A stretch of DNA of 64,000 nt from NCBI GenBank assembly GCA_946965045.2, contig OX337241.1, positions 2,909,744 through 2,973,743 of the forward strand. The letters are read 5' to 3'. The position numbers were made by a program, and so were the translations under genes. This document shows, piece after piece, positions 1 through 11,002 of this stretch (position 1 is the stretch's first letter; each line of letters opens with the position of its first letter). The notes below the pieces were generated by a model, which was given only the letters and a program-made list of their open reading frames with translations, made no database searches and was not told the origin of the DNA. The DNA is from Epithemia pelagica (lineage: Eukaryota > Bacillariophyta > Bacillariophyceae > Surirellales > Surirellaceae).

Positions 1-1
1 C

Positions 2-271
2 TTTTCCAATTACGATACCGATGGCGATGGCTGCATCAACCCATCTGAATTTGCCGTCCTCTTGTCCGATTTGGGTATGGAATTGGATGACCGATACACA
101 CTCAAGGCCTTTCATGTGATTGATACCGACGATGATCGACGTATTTCCTTTGAAGAATTTAGTCATTGGTGGAGTTCGGGATACATTGAACGAGGACGAG
201 TTCGTCAATCGCACATGAAACAACGAGGCAAGACCAAGGACGATACCGACGATTCCTATCGTCGAATGTAA
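2..271 (+). CDS. EF-hand calcium-binding protein, C-terminal part (5' end outside the window)
   Basis: The reading frame is open from base 2, so the gene begins before the window and only the last 89 residues are present. Two EF-hand loops are visible: DTDGDGCINPSEF near residues 5-17 and DTDDDRRISFEEF near residues 41-53. Each has Asp or Asn at most calcium-coordinating positions and the final Glu. The second loop has Arg-Arg where Gly is usual at loop position 6, so it may bind calcium less well. A basic and acidic tail follows (RGRVRQ...KTKDDTDDSYRRM) and ends at a TAA. The upstream part could hold further EF-hands or another domain such as a kinase or transporter, so the full identity is unknown. 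The EF-hand assignment itself is secure. Confidence 0.85.
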   Translation, partial: FSNYDTDGDGCINPSEFAVLLSDLGMELDDRYTLKAFHVIDTDDDRRISFEEFSHWWSSGYIERGRVRQSHMKQRGKTKDDTDDSYRRM

Positions 272-2632
272 TGTTATGTCGTCCTGGCGTGTCTGATGAG
301 AGGACGGACGGAATTGGAGGATACGGAGGAACAAGGGTTGGAACTGTGAATGCTAGCACCGGTTAACCTTCGCTCCCTCTTCTTTTTCTCTCGTCCTTGT
401 CCGCTCGGTCTGCCTGACCCCTACTTATTACTATACCCTCGTGTACTATTTCCTTTTTTTATTCTAGTTCCATCGATTGTCAAGTTATTTTGGTAGTGGG
501 GGTCCAATCAATACACACCAACGTGTAGGAAGTGTATTGCAGCATTGTAGAGATGATTGTGAGAAAGGGTTACCCAAGCATGCAGGATGATGGCCAGGGA
601 GAATGAGAGGAAGGTGGACTGTTGTTGATGCCTCCATCATCCATCCTATCCTCCCTTATTGGTCGATCGATGGATGGATCGATGGAACGTAGGATCAAGA
701 GTAGCACAGTCCCTCTCTTTCCACATAGCTCTAGTCTGTAGAGAACTGGTGCCGCTTCAATCGAGGTCCAGGATTCCTTCTACTCATGTGTGTGAGTCCA
801 TAATCACTCCCTATTACATTGATGGCATCCCTGAAATGATCCATCGGATCGACATAGAAGGAGTACTATGCATTGATTGTAGGAGTAGTAGCCTTGGGAA
901 CCGGAACCTCATTGACCCAAAAGAACCCGGGGGGGTAGTCCGGTCCCACTGGAACCTGTGCGACTGTTTCTGCGATCGAGACCGGTTTTAACGGGCGACT
1001 GCAAGACGCATGGCGGCGCACCATGATGGGATCACAGCATCTGAGGACGACACGAACCGAGGCGGCAATCGGCAACATGTCATGGTGCGAGACCTTTGGA
1101 GAAACAAGGAGAAGAAGAATGGAGGAGGAGCCAGAAGAAGAACCTTTGGTGGGATGGAACCAAGTAACACATATGGAGAAAAAGACGCACAAGACACACA
1201 CAACGGGCATCGCTCATCTCTATTTCCAAACAGTGGTGGTCTAATCGGCCAATCAGAAGCTTGCAAAATGGAGTCCACCAATCACCGGCACACATAAAGC
1301 AAAGAAAACACAGTGGAGGGAGGGGGGCCCTTTTTTCTCGTCGTGTGGAACTCGACGAGCGACGAGACACTATGTGGAGCAGCAAGAGGAGCAGCACGCA
1401 ACATGATTTGGATTGGTGGACTGGCAACTCGGACATGAAAAGCCCACTGCGTGCGACACGGAACCAACGAGCGCTTCTTCTTGCCTGTTGTACCGTGTAT
1501 GCTCGCATGGAGTCTGACAAGAAGAGGATGGTTACTGGTGGCGGCTTGGACTCACAGCGCCTCTTTGTTAGGGTAGCACCAAGGGTAGCGGTCTCATGGG
1601 TTCTTTCCCGGTCACGGCAGCCTATTATAGCCGGTCCTATTCTACAGAGGCTTGGAGGGGGATTCCTCTCGCTCTGCTGGGCAGCTCTATGAGTCCCAGT
1701 TGACAGAGACACACATGGGGAGAGTGGTGGTGGTGGAACTCTCGATCGATCCGAACCACGCACATACACAGTCGTGATGTGTTTTAACGACTACTGACAC
1801 GAACGTGCCTGCCTCTCTCGTGTGCTGGTCCCTGCGTCTCTCTCGGTCCATCCGCCAGACTATTGCAGCTCGTTACTACGTTGTTCTCTCGTCACGTACG
1901 CAGAGGAGAGGCAAGATGTACGCCGCCTCCATAGACTGTTTCACCTCTGTGCCACAACCAGGGCTCTCTTCTTCTTTCTTGGGAGGACAAACGCCACCAC
2001 GGACTCCACAAGGGGCACACCCACACAAAAAACACCAATAACGTGTAGTCCTCTGGTGGAAGAGCCACATCCACAACACCACCTCTATTGTTGTCGTTGT
2101 TGTGGTGGTGGTGGCCCGCTTCCTCCGCCGTCCTCAACAGTGGCATCCTCCGCACGCACAAGCTCGAGTCTTGGTGTGTGGTGGTTTCAAGTCACAGTTG
2201 TGGCAACGACCTATGTACCATGGTTCTCATTCCACCGACTGGTTCCCCCCAGAACAATGGTCCCAACCAAAAAGCACGATTACCCATGATGCGAATCATG
2301 CTCGTGTTGATGAGACAAGGATGATGAGGATGAGAATGGGGTCTCCAATCTCACAGTCTCATAATCTCACAAACCCGTCCATTGGTAAGCAAAACCGAAA
2401 CGAGAAGCATACTCTTGAATGTTGTTGCATGGTTTGGCTCGTCGTGTGTCGCTCCTTCTCTCGGTCTCCTCTTGTTGGGTGTCCTGCGACTCTGTGACTT
2501 GCATTCTGTTGTGGTTGTTGTTGTTGCTGTTTTGCTCTCATTCCAGGCTCTCACCATCGCGTGTTCTGTTGCTTGTGCCCTTTCAGAAACTACGTTTACT
2601 GCTCGCAACAAGCACCTTTTGTTACAATCACG
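272..2632. other. Intergenic region, no supported gene
   Basis: About 2.4 kb between the EF-hand gene and the secreted-protein gene. The open frames here overlap one another on both strands, mostly start at non-ATG codons, have biased composition and show no domain. No tRNA-like or rRNA-like segment was recognised. The last few hundred bases should contain the promoter of the plus-strand gene starting at 2633. Confidence 0.5.
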
Positions 2633-3550
2633 ATGATCATGTCTCGTTCCATTTCCTGTTTGACTCTCCTTCTCTTGGCCTCGGTGGGTGCCGCTGAACC
2701 ACCCCAAGAAGCATCCTCGTCGTCGTCGTTGAAGAAGAACAACCAAAAGAAGGACCCCACGAATGACCCGTGGAACTTTTTGCGTCGTCGCAAGCACCAT
2801 GACGAACCAGAACCTCAGCCGGATGACAACAATGACAATGGCGACAATAACGACAACCAGGACGGCGGCCACCTGTACATGGGTGCCATTGTCACGATTG
2901 ATCATGTCATGATGGACGCGCATCACAAGAATGATTGGAATCGCAATGTCATTGTCGATGCCTTGGTGGATGCGGACAATGTCATTCATACCAACTCCAA
3001 CGTCCATGCCACGTCCGGTTTTATTGAAAAGTATGCCGACATTCCCGAAACCGAACCCGATTGTGAGGACGATCCCAATCATCACCATGGTGGTGGTGGT
3101 CGTCGTCGCTTGAGCCGACATGGCTATGGCGATGTCTATTGGATGTGGGTCAATTACGAATGTGGATTCATGTGTGGCTACGACGATGATTTCCACGTGG
3201 CGGCGTCGTCGTCGGGCAGTGACGGTGCGACAACCATCATTCAAACTCCGTTGGACTTGTTGGCCGAGGTGAGCAATGGTCGTACGCCGAGCAATCATCA
3301 AGCCTTGGAAGGCCAATTGTGTGCCACCTTGCGGGCGTCGGGGGAAGAGGCCTTGTCCAGTATTACCGAATGTACCATTGATTATGTCTACAATCAAGAT
3401 GAATTCCTCATGCGTCATGGTCCTCCCTCCCTCGTGAAGGCGGCCAGCAACGGTGGCGACGACAAGAAGAACAAGAAGAAGATGATGAACCAGAACCATG
3501 GGGCGTCGTCGTGGGGACCCAGTTTTGGCCAGACGGTCGAACTGGCCTAA
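2633..3550 (+). CDS. Secreted protein of unknown function
   Basis: The frame is open from 2561 but has no ATG before 2633. The ATG at 2633 (or 2639) places a typical signal peptide at the N-terminus (MSRSISCLTLLLLASVGAA, then EPPQEASS), so I chose it; the protein is 305 residues. After the signal peptide come a Ser/Lys-rich stretch, a basic RRRKHH patch and an Asp/Asn-rich linker. A compact central domain follows, with several Cys, acidic and aromatic residues, including YGDVYWMWVNYECGFMCGYD. A more ordinary globular segment with two or more Cys comes next, and the C-terminus is Lys/Asn-rich (KKNKKKMMNQNHG). No family was recognised. Secretion is inferred from the signal peptide. Codon use matches neighbouring genes and no intron is needed. 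Confidence 0.75.
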   Translation: MIMSRSISCLTLLLLASVGAAEPPQEASSSSSLKKNNQKKDPTNDPWNFLRRRKHHDEPEPQPDDNNDNGDNNDNQDGGHLYMGAIVTIDHVMMDAHHKNDWNRNVIVDALVDADNVIHTNSNVHATSGFIEKYADIPETEPDCEDDPNHHHGGGGRRRLSRHGYGDVYWMWVNYECGFMCGYDDDFHVAASSSGSDGATTIIQTPLDLLAEVSNGRTPSNHQALEGQLCATLRASGEEALSSITECTIDYVYNQDEFLMRHGPPSLVKAASNGGDDKKNKKKMMNQNHGASSWGPSFGQTVELA

Positions 3551-4779
3551 GAAGAATGGACTGTCTTGAATGGATTCCCGGGAAAAAAGCAACCTATCTA
3601 TATGTGTGTGTCAAACCAAAGAATGAATGAAAGAAAAAACCTGGTCGAGTCCACGACAACAACAACAACAACAAGTGGGGGAATATATGGATGGGAGGAA
3701 GGGAAGAAGAGTGATGAATGAAGGAGTGGATGGAATCCAAAAGAGAGGGGGGTGAGGAAGAATATCTCATGACTCGACGTTGCGGAATCGTCGTGGGGGG
3801 AGATGGCCATAACAACAACAACAAGTGTCCTTGTGTTGTGGTGATGGGAGAATTGGAAAAAATGGGGGGGAGCTCTCTATAGTCGAATGATGCAGGAATG
3901 GTGTTTCGGAAAGAGAACCAGTTTGTTTGGATCATGAGAGAGAGAGAGAGAGATCCATCCCCAAAAAACGAAAACAGAAAAAATACACAAGTCTATACAC
4001 ACAAACGATAAAGTCTAGTAGAAAATGGAGGAGGAATGGTGTTATATATAATATACGATTGATACACATGACGTTCGTTGTTGCTCTATACTTGATATTT
4101 GGTAGAATCACAAATCATTGTTCGTCCACAGTGGTTTGTGGTTTGTGATACGGATGGACTGTGCAACTTCACTGGAAAAATCCTTGTGTGTGTGGTCGAT
4201 TGTTGGTACCATTGGGTCGGATCGACTCGGTCTTTGACCAGAACACTCCATCGTCTCATCCTCATGAAAGTAGGTTTTTGTATTCGCTGCTTTTTGATGG
4301 ATCGCTTTCGTTGGAGCAGTCATTATGGTCCCTCTCACGGGGCACTGCCATGTGTGCGACCGAGAGCACCACACCACTATTTTTCTTTGTGTAAGCGACA
4401 GATGGAACACTTCCAAATCGCGCGGTCCATCCAAGTGTGGAAAAGAATGAAAGGACGAGTTGGAGTTGCTTCACCATGCGCGCGATGGGGAAGACCCGGC
4501 GTTTGGAAGGCTGGTTCGACTGACTCTCGTCGTGGGGTAATGGTATATGCGACTGAGCATTGGAAGCCATCAAGAAAAAATTTGATGGTCGACACAGAGA
4601 CAGAAGAGGTGTGACGAACGACAAAGCACACCTTCCAAAGAAAACACAAAAACATCAACAGAGCACCCATCACCTCTAATATTATTATAGAGAGGGCCAT
4701 TCATCCCTCCTCCTCCGACCACTCCCTACATTCAGAGAAACGACACAAGTCCGAACAAAAACCAAGCAATATTGGGATC
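3551..4779. other. Intergenic region with an AG microsatellite
   Basis: No supported gene. An (AG)n run lies near 3933-3952 and several CAA/CAT-rich stretches are present. The final part (roughly 4400-4779) should hold the promoter of the lycopene cyclase gene. ORFs here are short, overlapping and without recognisable domains. Confidence 0.45.
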
Positions 4780-6918
4780 ATGAAACAGAAGCGAGCTTGT
4801 ATCCAGAAGCAGCCGCCATTCGATGCACCAATTTGGTGGCCTGGTGTTTGGTGGTGTGTGTGTCTGCTGTTGGCGGCCTCCTGTTCGTGGTCGGTCCTGG
4901 CGTTTCATCATCCGGGCGTGGGGCGACAGCGACCGACGCCACCACAAGGACCACCATTCATGGGACGTCAAAAGAGGCTCTTTCGGGAAACAAACAGAAA
5001 AAGAGACGAGGGGACCATTCTTCGACGAACCAACAACAACATGCCTCCATCCTCCCAACGAAAAAGCCATGAGTGGAGGTTGTTTGCGTCGGAGCAAGTC
5101 GACAATAGTAGGGATGACACCGAAACCAGCAACAACAATCTCGACTCGATACAGGTCGATGTCTGTATTTGTGGAGGGGGACCTGCCGGTTTGCTCTTGG
5201 CCTCGCAATTGGCCCAACAACAACAAGCATCACCCAACAACGACAAGAACGACCCGCCATTGTCCATTGCCATTGTCGATCCGGCCTTGACGGATGTCAC
5301 ATCGTGGCCCAACAATTATGGCATTTGGATGGACGAAGCCAATTGGTTTCGGTATGACGATTGTGTCGACCGCGTCTGGAAAACGGCCCGCGTCGTCTTT
5401 GACGAAACCTCCCCCCAATTATCCCTGGATCGTCCCTATGGACGCGTCGATCGAGTCGCCTTGAAACGACGCTTGTTACAGGAATGTCGGCACCGCAAGC
5501 CGTGTCGCAACAAGAGCAAGGATACAAAGGACCAACACGACGAGGACCTTGTCCTGTCACACCATGAAAATGGACACAATGGCATTTGGTTTTTCAATGG
5601 CAAGGCCACCCAGGTGCAACATATGGACGACAATACGACTCCTTCGCAAGTCACAGTCACATTGCTTTCGTCCCCCAAAGAACCCAATGGGGACGACACC
5701 ACCACGACAACAACCGCCACAACCATGTCCACACAACGACTGACGGTCCATGCTCCCTTGGTGGTGGATGCCACGGGCTTTGGCCGCGTCTTTTGCGACC
5801 ATGCCGTCCCCTTTGATCCGGGCTACCAAGTCACGTATGGAGCTCGCTATCGCGTGCCCCATTTGGGTCCACAGTATACGGTGGACGAAATGGTCTTGAT
5901 GGATTACAGTCAAGGTCATTTGCAACACAACGCAACGTTGGTGGCGTCGAACGAACGCTTTCCCTCCTTTGTCTATGTCATGCCACTGTCCGACACGGAG
6001 ATTTTTTTGGAAGAAACCATTCTCGTGTCACGTCCCGGTGGATCGTCGCGCAATTTGCAAGCCCGACTGGAACACCGCATGCACGCCTTGGGCATTCCGC
6101 CACCCTGGCACGTGTTGGAAGACGAACGGGCCGCCATTCCCATGGGCGGCGCCGATCCCCGCATTCCGCAACGAACCGTCGGATTTGGGGCCACGAGTTC
6201 CTTGGTTCATCCCGCGTCGGGATACATGATGGCCCGCGCCATGGAAGTGGCACCCCGCGTCGCTCACGCCGTGGCGCCGCTCTTGGTTCAATGGCGACGG
6301 CAACAACAAGCACAAGACGGACAACCAGAATCACAAGAGGACGACGGAATGTCCCCGGTTTCCTTGGATCAACTTTCAACCGTGGCGTGGGAGGCTGTCT
6401 GGCCGGCCGACGAACGTCGACAACGGGACTTTATGAATTTTGGCTTTGAATTGTTGTGCTTGTTGAATCCCCAAGAATTGCGCGATTTCTTTACGGGATT
6501 TTTTCGCTTACCGGCCGGTTTGTGGCAACACTTTTTGAGTTGGCGGCTCAGTGGCATTGGTCACATTGCCATGGGATTGTCGGTCTGGGCCACGTGCATT
6601 CCCAAACGATTCATGGGACCAATGTTGTGGAAATCCTTGCCCTTTGTGCCGACCAAATTGATCCTTCCCTTTGTGTGGGAACGACCGCGGCCCATTTATA
6701 CCGACTCGTGGTATTGGGATGCCCAAACCGGCAACAGTACCCTGTGGGAACCCGACTCGTTTTTTCCCTATGTCCAACGCCTATCGTCCTCCTTGGCGTC
6801 GAGCAGCAGCAACACAACAACGACGACAATGACATCGACGACGACATCGACTGCGGCGGCAAGTCCTACTACGACTACTGCGGAACCAACTCTCCAGGAG
6901 ACGGCCAATCGTCCATAA
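4780..6918 (+). CDS. LCYB: Lycopene beta-cyclase, plastid-targeted
   Basis: Predicted to cyclise the psi-ends of lycopene to beta-rings, giving beta-carotene for fucoxanthin and xanthophyll-cycle pigments in the plastid. The 712-residue protein starts with a hydrophobic signal segment (WWCVCLLLAASCSWSVLA) followed by FHHPG. A Phe at the predicted cleavage point is the hallmark of diatom bipartite plastid targeting. A FAD dinucleotide-binding motif CGGGPAG lies near residues 131-137, followed by NNYGIWMDE, DRPYGRVDR, VDATG, the cyclase motif IFLEETILVSRPG, IPMGG and HPASGYMMARAM, all typical of the LCYB/LCYE family. The C-terminal 130 residues are family-like (WLSWRLSGIGH, FVPTKLILPF) and end in a Thr/Ser-rich tail. 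It is longer than plant enzymes (about 500 residues) because of the leader, low-complexity inserts and tail. ATG 4780 is the first in-frame start. No introns. Confidence 0.92.
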   Translation: MKQKRACIQKQPPFDAPIWWPGVWWCVCLLLAASCSWSVLAFHHPGVGRQRPTPPQGPPFMGRQKRLFRETNRKRDEGTILRRTNNNMPPSSQRKSHEWRLFASEQVDNSRDDTETSNNNLDSIQVDVCICGGGPAGLLLASQLAQQQQASPNNDKNDPPLSIAIVDPALTDVTSWPNNYGIWMDEANWFRYDDCVDRVWKTARVVFDETSPQLSLDRPYGRVDRVALKRRLLQECRHRKPCRNKSKDTKDQHDEDLVLSHHENGHNGIWFFNGKATQVQHMDDNTTPSQVTVTLLSSPKEPNGDDTTTTTTATTMSTQRLTVHAPLVVDATGFGRVFCDHAVPFDPGYQVTYGARYRVPHLGPQYTVDEMVLMDYSQGHLQHNATLVASNERFPSFVYVMPLSDTEIFLEETILVSRPGGSSRNLQARLEHRMHALGIPPPWHVLEDERAAIPMGGADPRIPQRTVGFGATSSLVHPASGYMMARAMEVAPRVAHAVAPLLVQWRRQQQAQDGQPESQEDDGMSPVSLDQLSTVAWEAVWPADERRQRDFMNFGFELLCLLNPQELRDFFTGFFRLPAGLWQHFLSWRLSGIGHIAMGLSVWATCIPKRFMGPMLWKSLPFVPTKLILPFVWERPRPIYTDSWYWDAQTGNSTLWEPDSFFPYVQRLSSSLASSSSNTTTTTMTSTTTSTAAASPTTTTAEPTLQETANRP

Positions 6919-7631
6919 TGTACCCAAACCGTGCTTTATACAATGTATTTATAGTGCTGCTCGAACACCACACTCCCAGATTCACAAGGATTGGAACAAA
7001 CTACTTTTCATACTCCGAGCCATTGTGTGGAGCGCGAACCAAACCAGACTCCTACCGCCAATCTACTGGAGAGGCTCCTCATTGTCATTGTACTAGAGTT
7101 CCATGGGAGTTTGAGGTGCCGTTCGCCCCGAGATCCTATTGTATAGTATATATTATATGGTGGCGAATACGACAGACAACCGAGCCATGTCAATACGATA
7201 ATAGCTACAAGAACCATTCCATCATGTTCGTGGCGTTTTTGAAAGTAGTAGTTGTGCGGCAAACATCCAAGTAATCACTGTGACCCCACGTGGACTCGAC
7301 CACACAAGTTGCGTTCATGATTTTCCTCGCCGCCAAGCCAGCACGAAAAGAGACCGCGACTAGCGCTTTTCTTCCCCATTGCATTTCCAGAGAGTCCCAT
7401 CCTGTTATCTAGGTACTCTTCAACGCTTTGTACGGGTCGTGAGACCACAAACTGCTACAATGACTAAGGTTTTTCTCGTTCTCCTCATTCGTACTGCTGG
7501 TCTTGGTCTGGCGTGTTCACTAGCCATCCTTTTTCGGTTCAACATTTCTCTTGGGTCTATTGAGTGTCCTTGTATCCCATTTGCATCCACCCATAATGGT
7601 CCTATTCCATCATATTATGGTTCCCCGTTTG
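6919..7631. other. Intergenic region between convergent genes
   Basis: This holds the 3' ends of the lycopene cyclase gene (plus) and the spliced subtilase gene (minus). Only shadow ORFs are present. It should contain both poly(A) sites, but no clear signal was picked out. Confidence 0.45.
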
Positions 7632-10600
7632 TTACGTGGGTGGTACGGCACAGAGGGTACCCGCCAAGCTGGCACATTGGTTATCCCATTGGACAGTACA
7701 GCAATCCGGGGTATTGGCACACACCAAGGCTTGACACTGCGGACAACTGGGACACCCCGGCCACGGGGCTGGGCTGGTACAATGCTGCGTCCCATCACAG
7801 TCGGGGCCATGACATGCACAGATTCGATTTGCCATTTGGGCACATTTGGCATCCCACTCGACGGAACAACACCACAAATCCCACAAACATACGCGCGATT
7901 CACATGTGGAACAGGAACATCCCTTGGTACGATCCGACTTTTCCGGTTGAAATGTGTTGCAATTCCCACACGAATCTTGATCCTCGCAGTGTAACACAGT
8001 GCTGTTGTTGGTGGGTGGGTTCGTCGGCATAGCCGACAAGGTTGGAACGAGCGTTGGCGTCCGTGTGGGTCGTTCCGTGGGTGTCGAGGTAGGTCGTGTC
8101 GTTGCAGTCGGAGCACTGGTACTGCTGCAGGTACAGGCAGTGGCAACCGCCGTGACACAGGCGGCATTCCAGACCGTCGTACAGCACCAGGGATAATCGC
8201 GACAGACCAAGGATTCGCAGGCCGGACAATTGCATCCCTTGGTATGCGATCGAGAGTCGTCCAAACACGTTCCACAATGGGCCCCATCGTTGCAACGACA
8301 GGGACATTCCACTTTGGCGGCATTGGCACAAATCAAATCCCATTCTTGTGCGCAACACCATGGATCGGAAGCACAAATCTTGGCTTGACAGGACGCACAT
8401 TGACACCCCGTCTTGTCCAGGACTGGAATGCCGGGACGACGAGCTTCCTGACAATCGCCGCACAAGTCACAGGGATCGTCCAGGATGGTCGGAGTCGCAG
8501 AAGGTGGCACGGAGGATGAAGGAGTCGTTGTGGGAGGAGTGGATTCGGTTCCACCACCACTGGGTGTGGGAGTGGCCGTGGTGGTGTTGTCATTATTGCT
8601 GGTGGAATTGAACTCGAGAGTGTCCAGACATTGCAAAAAGCCCAAGGGATGGACCATACCGGCACCCAACTCCTCATGGTCCTCATTTTGGTCCGTCAAG
8701 GACGTGGCCGAAGACAGCAAACAGGTGCGCAAGTCGTCGGCCGAGGCTTGGGGTTGGAAACTCTTGCCCAAGGCCAAGACACCCGCCACATGAGGACAGG
8801 ACATGCTGGTTCCACTCATGAATTGGTAGTCATGACGATTGACCTGGGATCGGTACAAGCCGGTGGACAAGACATTGATACCGGGTGCCGCCACATCAAC
8901 CCCGTCGCCATAATTGGAAAAGGGCGCTCGTTCGCCATTGTTGTACGTGGCCGCCACGGACAGTACCTTGGGATGTGCGGCGGGATAATAGGTTTGATTG
9001 GAATTGAAATTGCCAGCCGCAAAGACAATCAAGACACCCTTGTTGGTGGCGTATTCAATAGCGGTTTCGAGTGGACCGGAAATGTAATTGGGAGATGTGT
9101 AGCCCCACGAATTGGAACTAATGTGTGCTCCCATATCGGCCGCATACACCAAGGCTTGCGCAAAACCCCGGACGTTGCTTTTACCAAACGTGACACTGGT
9201 CAAAATACGGACATTGAGTTGGGCAAATCCGGCAATCCCGGCGACACCCTTGCCATTGTGGGTATTGGCGGCAATGGTCCCCGTGACATGGGATCCATGA
9301 CTGCCATCGCCCAAGAGGATCGCACTGGTATTGTCTGCATGATTGTATCCATGACAATCGTCAATGTATCCATTGCCATCATTGTCAATGCCATCGTAAC
9401 AATCTGTCTCTCCCGGATTGACCCATTGGTTGTCTGGTGGTGTATGAGCAAAACAGAATTCCAAGAGAGTGTGGTGAGGTTTTACGACATGAAAAACTCC
9501 GTGACACAACAGGAGGCTCACAGGACACTCTAGTATTCCTACATACCACCCGAATCGGCATGTTTCACATCCCATCCCGTATCGACGACTTGGACAATGG
9601 TTTGAAATTCTTCTTTTTCGTCTGGCGTGTCGGTTGATGTTTGGTGTGTGTACCAATACTCCCAGGCAGCGGAAAAATTGAGGGCCGAATAATGCGATTG
9701 TTGTGGATACAAGGGATCGTTCGGGTGCATCATTCCTGGTGTTGTATTATCGTCGTCATCGGTCTCGTCACTGTCGTTTGCGTCATTACTATCCATGCGA
9801 CGTCGTTCGTGTGGATTCGTGTGCGGCGCGTCTTCCCAATCAGTCATCGTCGTCATTTTCGGGCTGCTACTGGAATCCTGAGGTTTTCTTGTTCTTGCGG
9901 TTTGTTTGGGTTTGGTTTGGGGGAACAAATGGTGTGGTAGTGGTTGCGAATCCACTGCAACGACGGTGGGAACAATTTCATGCCACAAATCAATGCGGGC
10001 AATGCCGAGAAACGTGTCAGTTGGGTTGTCCTTGTCGTTGTGGTTTTGGTCGTCTGGAGGGAGGGCAGCCGTTATAGTTGCAGAAGAGGAGGAGGAGGAG
10101 GATCGGAGGCGTGGTGGCTGCCCATGGGTTGTGAACGACCCGGATGGTTTCGTTTTCGTTTGGGAGTCCTGTTGTGGATGAGGCTGCAATGGTACGGATT
10201 GGTATTGTTGTTCTTGGGCCAAGAGCGTTGTCAATCGGGATAGAGCCACGAGCGCACCATGTTCCACAGGAGTCGTAGCAGAATTGTGGTTGGGATCATT
10301 GACATTCGAGGAGAAGGACGAGGTGGTGGCGGTGTGACCAAAGACATTGTTGTTGGTTGTGTGGTTGTGGTTGGTGTTGGTGGTAGTACGAGTCGTTGCA
10401 CCTACTGTACGACAATCGCAATCGTAGAAATAATGCAACCCCGCCTCAACATGGTCCTGGACCAAGTCGAGTCGAACGGTGGGAGGATTGCCAAAGGTGG
10501 GCGTCAAGGAATGACAGACATCTTGCAAGTGTTGGGTCCAAAGTCGTTGGGCTCGATCCTGAATCTCCTTCCACTCCTCCTTGTCGTGGCCCATAGTTGT

Positions 10601-11002
10601 CGTCGATGGGCCTTGTAGTAATGGTGCAAATTGAATCGACAAACCATCGTCTCGGATCGTGCCGTGTTGCATCCATTGTGCCAAGTGACGAGGAGGAGGA
10701 AGAATGGTGGGAGGAACTGATGAACGACCATGACGACGACGACGACGACCCTGTCGTTGTGCATGAGACAATGTCAAAGTTGGGGCACTGTGCACCACGA
10801 ATCGTGCTGTCTCGGATCGGAACAAGAACAGAACCGAAAAGACTGAGAAGAACAGAATTCGATGAAACCGTTGGAGGAGGAGGTGTCGTTTCCGTCGTCG
10901 TCGTCGTCGTCGTCCAAATTGTGGTTGTGTATGCGTTTCATCTGCATCGTTGCCACGGGAGGATGAGAGGGTTGCTGATTCTTGGTGGTTCTTGTTCTTC
11001 AT
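7632..11002 (-). CDS. Subtilisin-like serine protease (S8) with Cys-rich C-terminal repeats, one intron
   Basis: Two exons on the minus strand: 11002-9547 and 9433-7632. The intron at 9546-9434 has a GTATGT donor and a CAG acceptor and restores the frame through HADSG/DNQWVNPGE; the spliced protein is 1085 residues. The frame is open to 11056, but the first ATG is at 11002. A basic run (RRRRRRRK) and a hydrophobic segment at about 49-61 form a signal anchor. Catalytic residues are Asp474 (VVDTGWD), His531 (GSHGSHVTG) and Ser695 (SGTSMSCPHVAG); the oxyanion Asn lies in FAAGNFNSN. A calcium-binding-like loop DGIDNDGNGYIDD precedes the His motif. From about residue 804, four Cys-rich repeats contain CC...W..xC cores (PWCCAQEWDLIC, PWCCTTVWNAAC, LWCCSVEWDAKC, PDCCTVQWDNQC), separated by a Thr/Pro linker. 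Likely secreted or membrane-anchored; substrate unknown. Confidence 0.88.

Noticed and set aside
1080-1769. 229-codon minus-strand ORF
   Set aside because: Non-ATG start, low-complexity Arg/Ser/Leu composition, overlaps open frames on the other strand, no domain.
2351-3592. 413-codon minus-strand ORF opposite the secreted-protein gene
   Set aside because: Shadow of the plus-strand gene: the plus strand has the signal peptide and sensible composition, the minus frame is Val/Arg/His-rich noise.
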